Positions 7,053-9,827 of a stretch of DNA of 9,827 nt are shown piece after piece (positions within the stretch are counted from its first letter, which is position 1; every line of letters starts with the position of its first letter). Under the pieces are notes generated by a model that did no database searches, had not been told where the DNA came from, and saw only the letters and a program-made list of their open reading frames with translations. A program made the position numbers and the translations under genes. The DNA comes from Gammaproteobacteria bacterium. Its GTDB lineage: Bacteria; Pseudomonadota; Gammaproteobacteria; Steroidobacterales; Rariloculaceae. The stretch is from contig SMWC01000099.1 of NCBI GenBank assembly GCA_004357505.1, positions 1-9,827 on the forward strand, in the 5' to 3' direction.

Positions 7053-8015
7053 CTAGAAGCCCCGGGCCGCGAGCTCCTCCGGCGAGTAGGCGCGCACTTC
7101 GTGCCGCTGTTCCCCCAGGCCGTCGATACCCAACGTCATTACATCGCCGGGCTTCAGATAGACCGGCGGAACACGCGCCGCGCCCACACCCTCGGGTGTG
7201 CCGCTGCAAATCACGTCACCAGGAAGCAGAATAAAAAACTCGCTGAGATAACTCACGGTCTCCAACGCACCTGTGATCATAAAGCTCGTATTGCTGTCGA
7301 TCATGCGCTCACCGTTGAGATCGAGCCACATTGCTAAGTCCTGAACATCGTCAATGCCGTCGGTCGTGACCAGCCACGGACCCAGTGGCGTAAAGGTCTG
7401 GGCGCTCTTTCCCTTGCTGTTGCCGCCGCCCAGATTCCGCTGATAGTGTCGCTCGGTCACATCCTCACAAAGCGTGTATCCCGCGACGTAGTCAATCGCA
7501 TCCTCCACACTGACATACGACGCGCGCGAACCTATCACGATACCGAGCTCGACCTCGAAATCCGAGTTCACCGAATTCTTGGGTAGAACAACGGTATCGT
7601 TCGGACCGTTCAACGAGGTAATCGCCTTGAAGAACAGTACCGGCTCTTCGGGTATTTCGAAATTTCCCTCAATCGCATGCGCGCGGAAGTTGCGCGCGAG
7701 CGCCGGGATCTGCCGGATACCCGTGAGCGGCACGCCCAAACGAGGATCGCCATCGACTTCGGGCAGCGTCGCAGAATCAATCGCTGCAAGCCGCGCCAGC
7801 CCTTCGGGAGATAACGTGTCCGGAGTAATATCATCGATGTACCCCGATAGATCACGGAGCGTACCGGACGCGTCGATCAAACCCGGCCGCTCGGCACCGA
7901 GTTCCCCGTAGCGCACCAGCTTAAGCCCACCGCCCTGCGCGAGGGCGTTGTTCGCGGCGACCAATGCGAGGCCGCCGGCCAATACCGTCATCAAACACGC
8001 TGCACGAAATCTCAT
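7053..8015 (-). CDS. Fumarylacetoacetate hydrolase (FAH) family protein with Sec signal peptide
   Basis: The 320-residue protein starts at the ATG at 8015 after a strong Shine-Dalgarno site, AGGAGAG (8024-8030), eight bases away. Residues 1-26 form a signal peptide (basic RFR, hydrophobic core, ALA before Q27), so the mature enzyme should be periplasmic. The FAH catalytic fold follows: NFRAH (109-113), EEPVLFFK (123-130), metal ligands E154 and E156 in DFEVELGIVIG, D185 in CEDVTER, the KGKS...PLGPW segment (201-214) and LLPGDVICSGTPEGVG (263-278). Relatives hydrolyse or isomerise C-C bonds of 2-oxo acids, as in FAH, 2-hydroxyhepta-2,4-diene-1,7-dioate isomerase, and acylpyruvase/oxaloacetate decarboxylase FAHD1. 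The metal ligands are intact, so it is probably active. The substrate cannot be told from sequence. Known family members are mostly cytosolic, so export is the unusual feature. The MAPEG gene lies 140 bases upstream on the same strand. Confidence 0.9.
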   Translation of the reverse strand: MRFRAACLMTVLAGGLALVAANNALAQGGGLKLVRYGELGAERPGLIDASGTLRDLSGYIDDITPDTLSPEGLARLAAIDSATLPEVDGDPRLGVPLTGIRQIPALARNFRAHAIEGNFEIPEEPVLFFKAITSLNGPNDTVVLPKNSVNSDFEVELGIVIGSRASYVSVEDAIDYVAGYTLCEDVTERHYQRNLGGGNSKGKSAQTFTPLGPWLVTTDGIDDVQDLAMWLDLNGERMIDSNTSFMITGALETVSYLSEFFILLPGDVICSGTPEGVGAARVPPVYLKPGDVMTLGIDGLGEQRHEVRAYSPEELAARGF

Positions 8016-8050
8016 CGCTCTTACTCTCCTGTTGACTCCCCGTGAGGAAA

Positions 8051-8065
8051 TCGTCTGATAGACGA
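8051..8065. repeat. Perfect inverted repeat upstream of the FAH-family gene
   Basis: TCGTCT-gat-AGACGA is a perfect 6-base inverted repeat with a 3-base spacer, 36 bases before the ATG at 8015 and 20 bases before its Shine-Dalgarno site. It could be an operator or a small hairpin in the leader. A repeat this short can occur by chance, and no second copy was found nearby. Confidence 0.35.
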
Positions 8066-8155
8066 GTGGTTGTTAGTTCTTCGCTAAGGCCAATTCTACT
8101 CGGATCGCGCTGACAAATGGCCGAGATTTACCCGGCTACCCGAATGCTGTCCTGG

Positions 8156-8551
8156 TTAGGCCATGAAGGCTTGAATAACACCCCATAACGCGATGGCCGT
8201 CAGAATTGCGGTCGACAGCAATGTGATGAGAAAGCCCGGCCCGCGCTTCTCCACTGCTTTGCGGTACCCCGCAGCATAGGTCAGGCGCCCAACGATCCAA
8301 ACGACGCCGATCTCAGCGGCCCAAAGGTCTCCGACGACACTCGTGGCAAGCCATAGGACCGGAATGAACAACACGAGCTGCTCGACCGTATTCATGTGAA
8401 TGCGAAAAACTCGATCGAAGTCCGGTTGACCCGCCATGGCCGGGGCGTTGACGCCCGTTTTAGCGCGCGCGGCGCTCACGAAGCCGCTCAAGATAAACGT
8501 GTAAACAACCGCGGCAATCGTAACGAGTGCCGTGTATTTCATAACGATCAT
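8156..8551 (-). CDS. MAPEG-family membrane protein
   Basis: The 131-residue integral membrane protein has four predicted helices at about 6-28, 53-72, 76-92 and 107-128. It carries the MAPEG signature: FDRVFRIHMNTVEQL (45-59, with R50, H52, N54 and E57) and GRLTYAAGYRKA (88-99), with the basic RKAVEKRG loop. Eukaryotic members are glutathione transferases, FLAP and leukotriene C4 synthase, acting on lipids or lipophilic electrophiles. Bacterial members are mostly uncharacterised, and some have glutathione transferase activity. The start at 8551 is preferred over the ATG three codons later because GAGGAGG ends five bases before it. It diverges from the split xdhC genes and precedes the exported FAH protein. 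A functional link to either is not shown. Confidence 0.88.
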   Translation of the reverse strand: MIVMKYTALVTIAAVVYTFILSGFVSAARAKTGVNAPAMAGQPDFDRVFRIHMNTVEQLVLFIPVLWLATSVVGDLWAAEIGVVWIVGRLTYAAGYRKAVEKRGPGFLITLLSTAILTAIALWGVIQAFMA

Positions 8552-8556
8552 GACGA

Positions 8557-8563
8557 CCTCCTC
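8557..8563 (-). promoter_or_regulatory. Strong ribosome binding site deciding the MAPEG start
   Basis: GAGGAGG on the minus strand ends five bases before the ATG at 8551. It would be 14 bases from the next in-frame ATG at 8542. This favours the longer product that begins MIVMKYT. Confidence 0.8.
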
Positions 8564-8644
8564 AGATAGACCGATCCATGCCCCCCCGCGAGTCGCAACG
8601 ATACCAGATCGCCCGAGCCTGAACGCACCTCTTCGGCACTGAAT

Positions 8645-8669
8645 CTGCTAGGTTATGACTTCCTGCTAG
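8645..8669. repeat. Pair of CTGCTAG direct repeats upstream of xdhC
   Basis: CTGCTAG occurs at 8645-8651 and again at 8663-8669, 18 bases start to start. The repeats lie in the 133-base divergent gap between the MAPEG and xdhC genes, just before the xdhC Shine-Dalgarno site (GAAGG at 8672-8676). The near-two-turn spacing would suit a regulator binding one face of the helix. This is weak evidence by itself. Confidence 0.25.
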
Positions 8670-8684
8670 CTGAAGGCAACAGCG

Positions 8685-9026
8685 GTGAGCAAGGCAACCG
8701 AAGCCGAATCCGATCAGCAACATGTCCTCCGCACGGCACTGGCCTGGCATGACGCCGGCAGATCGATCGCCCTGGCGACGGTCGTACAAACCTGGGGGTC
8801 CTCGCCACGCCCGGCTGGAAGTAACCTGGTCATCGCCGCAGACGGTGAATTCGAAGGTTCCGTATCAGGCGGCTGCGTTGAGGGCGCGGTCATCGATGCA
8901 GCCAAAGCAGTCATCGAGAACGGTCAGCCGCGCTTGCTGGAGTTCGGCGTCACCGATGACGAAGCTTGGGAAGTCGGACTCGCGTGCGGCGGACAAATCG
9001 AAATCTTCCTGGAACGTATCGAGTGA
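8685..9026 (+). CDS. xdhC: XdhC/CoxI family protein, N-terminal domain only
   Basis: The 113-residue protein starts with GTG at 8685, eight bases after GAAGG. It is essentially one XdhC_CoxI domain: ALATVVQTWGSSPRPAGSN (29-47), GSVSGGCVEGAV (58-69, Cys64), FGVTDDEAWEVGLACGGQIEIF (87-108, Cys101). XdhC proteins bind the molybdenum cofactor, promote its sulfuration with a NifS-type cysteine desulfurase, and insert it into xanthine dehydrogenase/CO dehydrogenase-type hydroxylases in the cytoplasm. In Rhodobacter-type XdhC this domain and a Rossmann-type C-terminal domain form one chain of about 300 residues. Here the chain stops at TGA 9024-9026, and the C-terminal domain follows as a separate frame with a 4-base overlap. 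No hydroxylase gene is in the window, though it may lie downstream. Confidence 0.9.
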   Translation: MSKATEAESDQQHVLRTALAWHDAGRSIALATVVQTWGSSPRPAGSNLVIAADGEFEGSVSGGCVEGAVIDAAKAVIENGQPRLLEFGVTDDEAWEVGLACGGQIEIFLERIE

Positions 9027-9721
9027 AGCGAGATCTACTCGAACGGCTCGTCGCGGCCCAAATATCGAACCGGCCGACGGTGCTCGCGCGCAGCCTGTCT
9101 GGGAACAGCCAGTTTCTGCTCGATAGTGGTACCGACTCCGAAGTGCCCGACGGCGTTCCGGCGGAGGTGCTACGAGAGGCGCGGCGCGCGCTCAAACGCG
9201 ACGGTGCCCGTACGATCGAAGTGGCGGGGCAGCGGTACCTTCTGCAGACGCTGTCGCCACCGCCTCGCCTGCTTGTTATCGGCGCGGTGCATATCGCGCA
9301 GGCGCTAATTCCAATGGCGCGCGTCGCAGGTTACGACGTGCAGCTGATCGATCCGCGGGCAGCATTTGCGACACGCGACCGCTTTCCCGGCATCGAGATC
9401 ATCAACCAGTGGCCGCAAGAAGTGATGGGCGAGCTGCCGTTGAATTCACGTACGGCCGTAGTGACGCTCAGTCACGATGCCAAGATCGATGAGCCGGCTC
9501 TAAAGGCGGCACTGGAATCGGACGCCTTCTATATCGGAGCACTCGGCAGCAAAAAAAATCACGCGAAGAGACTACAACGTCTTGCCGCCCTCGGTTTCGA
9601 CGACGAGACACTGGCCCGTATCGCCGGGCCAGTTGGCTTGCCGCTGGGAGGACGCTCGCCTGCTGAGATAGCAGTGTCGATACTTGCGCAGATTATCCAG
9701 TCTCGTTATCAGTCCAGCTAG
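9023..9721 (+). CDS. xdhC: XdhC family protein, C-terminal Rossmann domain
   Basis: I place the start at GTG 9023, inside the GTGA overlap with the previous stop, giving 232 residues. The in-frame ATG at 8966 would add 19 arginine-rich residues that only echo the previous gene in another frame. Residues 1-75 are a linker/helical part (VKRDLLERLVAA). The XdhC_C domain follows, with nucleotide-binding-like PRLLVIGAVHIAQAL (81-95), D110 ending strand two, VVTLSHDAKID (146-156), FYIGALGSKKNH (169-180) and GPVGLPLGGRSPAEIA (202-217). The glycine-rich turn reads GAVH rather than the GAGH of many one-chain XdhCs. Upstream, only a weak GGAACG is a possible Shine-Dalgarno site, so coupling to the first gene is likely. 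It should pair with the N-domain protein in molybdenum hydroxylase maturation. The two products join without a gap in family order, so an ancestral split or a frameshift is possible. Confidence 0.88.
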   Translation: MKRDLLERLVAAQISNRPTVLARSLSGNSQFLLDSGTDSEVPDGVPAEVLREARRALKRDGARTIEVAGQRYLLQTLSPPPRLLVIGAVHIAQALIPMARVAGYDVQLIDPRAAFATRDRFPGIEIINQWPQEVMGELPLNSRTAVVTLSHDAKIDEPALKAALESDAFYIGALGSKKNHAKRLQRLAALGFDDETLARIAGPVGLPLGGRSPAEIAVSILAQIIQSRYQSS

Positions 9722-9765
9722 AAGCCGAGTAGGATCGATCGTACGCAATTCTCGCAGGTAGAGTC

Positions 9766-9827
9766 ATGAACTTTTCTGTTTCAGGAGTCAGGTTCGTTGT
9801 CGCGCTCGGCTTCATCAGTCTGCCCCT
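9766..9827 (+). CDS. Start of a gene for a secreted or membrane protein (runs off the window)
   Basis: ATG at 9766 follows AGGTAGAG with AGG seven bases before it, 44 bases after the xdhC C-domain stop on the same strand. Only 20 full codons are visible. They begin MNFSVSGVRF followed by a hydrophobic run (VVALGFISLP), fitting the start of a Sec signal peptide or a first membrane helix. No function can be assigned. It may be in the xdhC operon. Confidence 0.5.
   Translation, partial: MNFSVSGVRFVVALGFISLP

Noticed and set aside
7679..7705. GCGCGC repeats near 7679-7705
   Set aside because: They lie within conserved FAH coding sequence (NFRAH region) and reflect codon composition.
8578..8622. 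Short ATG frame with a run of seven C just upstream of xdhC
   Set aside because: It encodes only 14 codons with no good ribosome site. The C run alone does not support phase variation.
8966..9022. Longer start (ATG 8966) for the XdhC C-domain gene
   Set aside because: The extra 19 residues are arginine-rich and lie fully over the conserved end of the N-domain gene in another frame. The GTG at 9023 matches the family boundary.
9000..9026. Programmed -1 frameshift joining the two XdhC parts
   Set aside because: No X-XXY-YYZ slippery heptamer or clear downstream structure is visible. Start/stop coupling through GTGA is simpler, though not proven.

Overview
The window looks like chromosomal DNA of a Gram-negative, moderately GC-rich bacterium. 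A marine-type gammaproteobacterium is my guess, from gene content only. Supporting signs are Shine-Dalgarno sites, a lipobox lipoprotein with an outer-membrane-type +2 residue, several Sec signal peptides, a MAPEG protein and XdhC-type molybdenum hydroxylase maturation genes. I see no tRNA, rRNA, CRISPR array, insertion sequence or phage gene. Coding is dense, with no gene-free gap above about 215 bases.

Left part (1-2694). Two genes for exported proteins diverge from a 215-base gap. On the minus strand, running off the left edge, is the N-terminal half of a glutamate carboxypeptidase II / NAALADase-like peptidase (signal peptide and PA domain; the zinc peptidase domain lies outside). On the plus strand is a lipoprotein of the arylsulfotransferase (ASST) family, which keeps the histidines and arginine expected at the active site.

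Centre (2685-6951, minus strand). A tight five-gene operon reads, in transcription order: Yip1-type membrane protein, HlyD/MacA-type membrane fusion protein (GTG start), ABC ATPase, MacB/FtsX-type permease, and a small three-helix membrane protein. The first four match, in order and approximate size, the unusual Bacillus subtilis YknWXYZ transporter. The fifth gene is unrecognised. Its last ten bases overlap the 3' end of the ASST gene, so the two units converge stop over stop.

Right part (7053-9827). On the minus strand are a MAPEG-family membrane protein and, 140 bases downstream of it, a fumarylacetoacetate hydrolase (FAH)-fold protein with a clear Sec signal peptide, which is odd for a usually cytoplasmic enzyme family. 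On the plus strand, XdhC is encoded as two genes, N-domain then C-domain, joined by a GTGA start/stop overlap. The first 20 codons of an apparently secreted or membrane protein end the window.

The best candidate for something under-described is the YknWXYZ-like transporter with its fifth component. Next are the exported FAH-fold protein and the two-gene XdhC.
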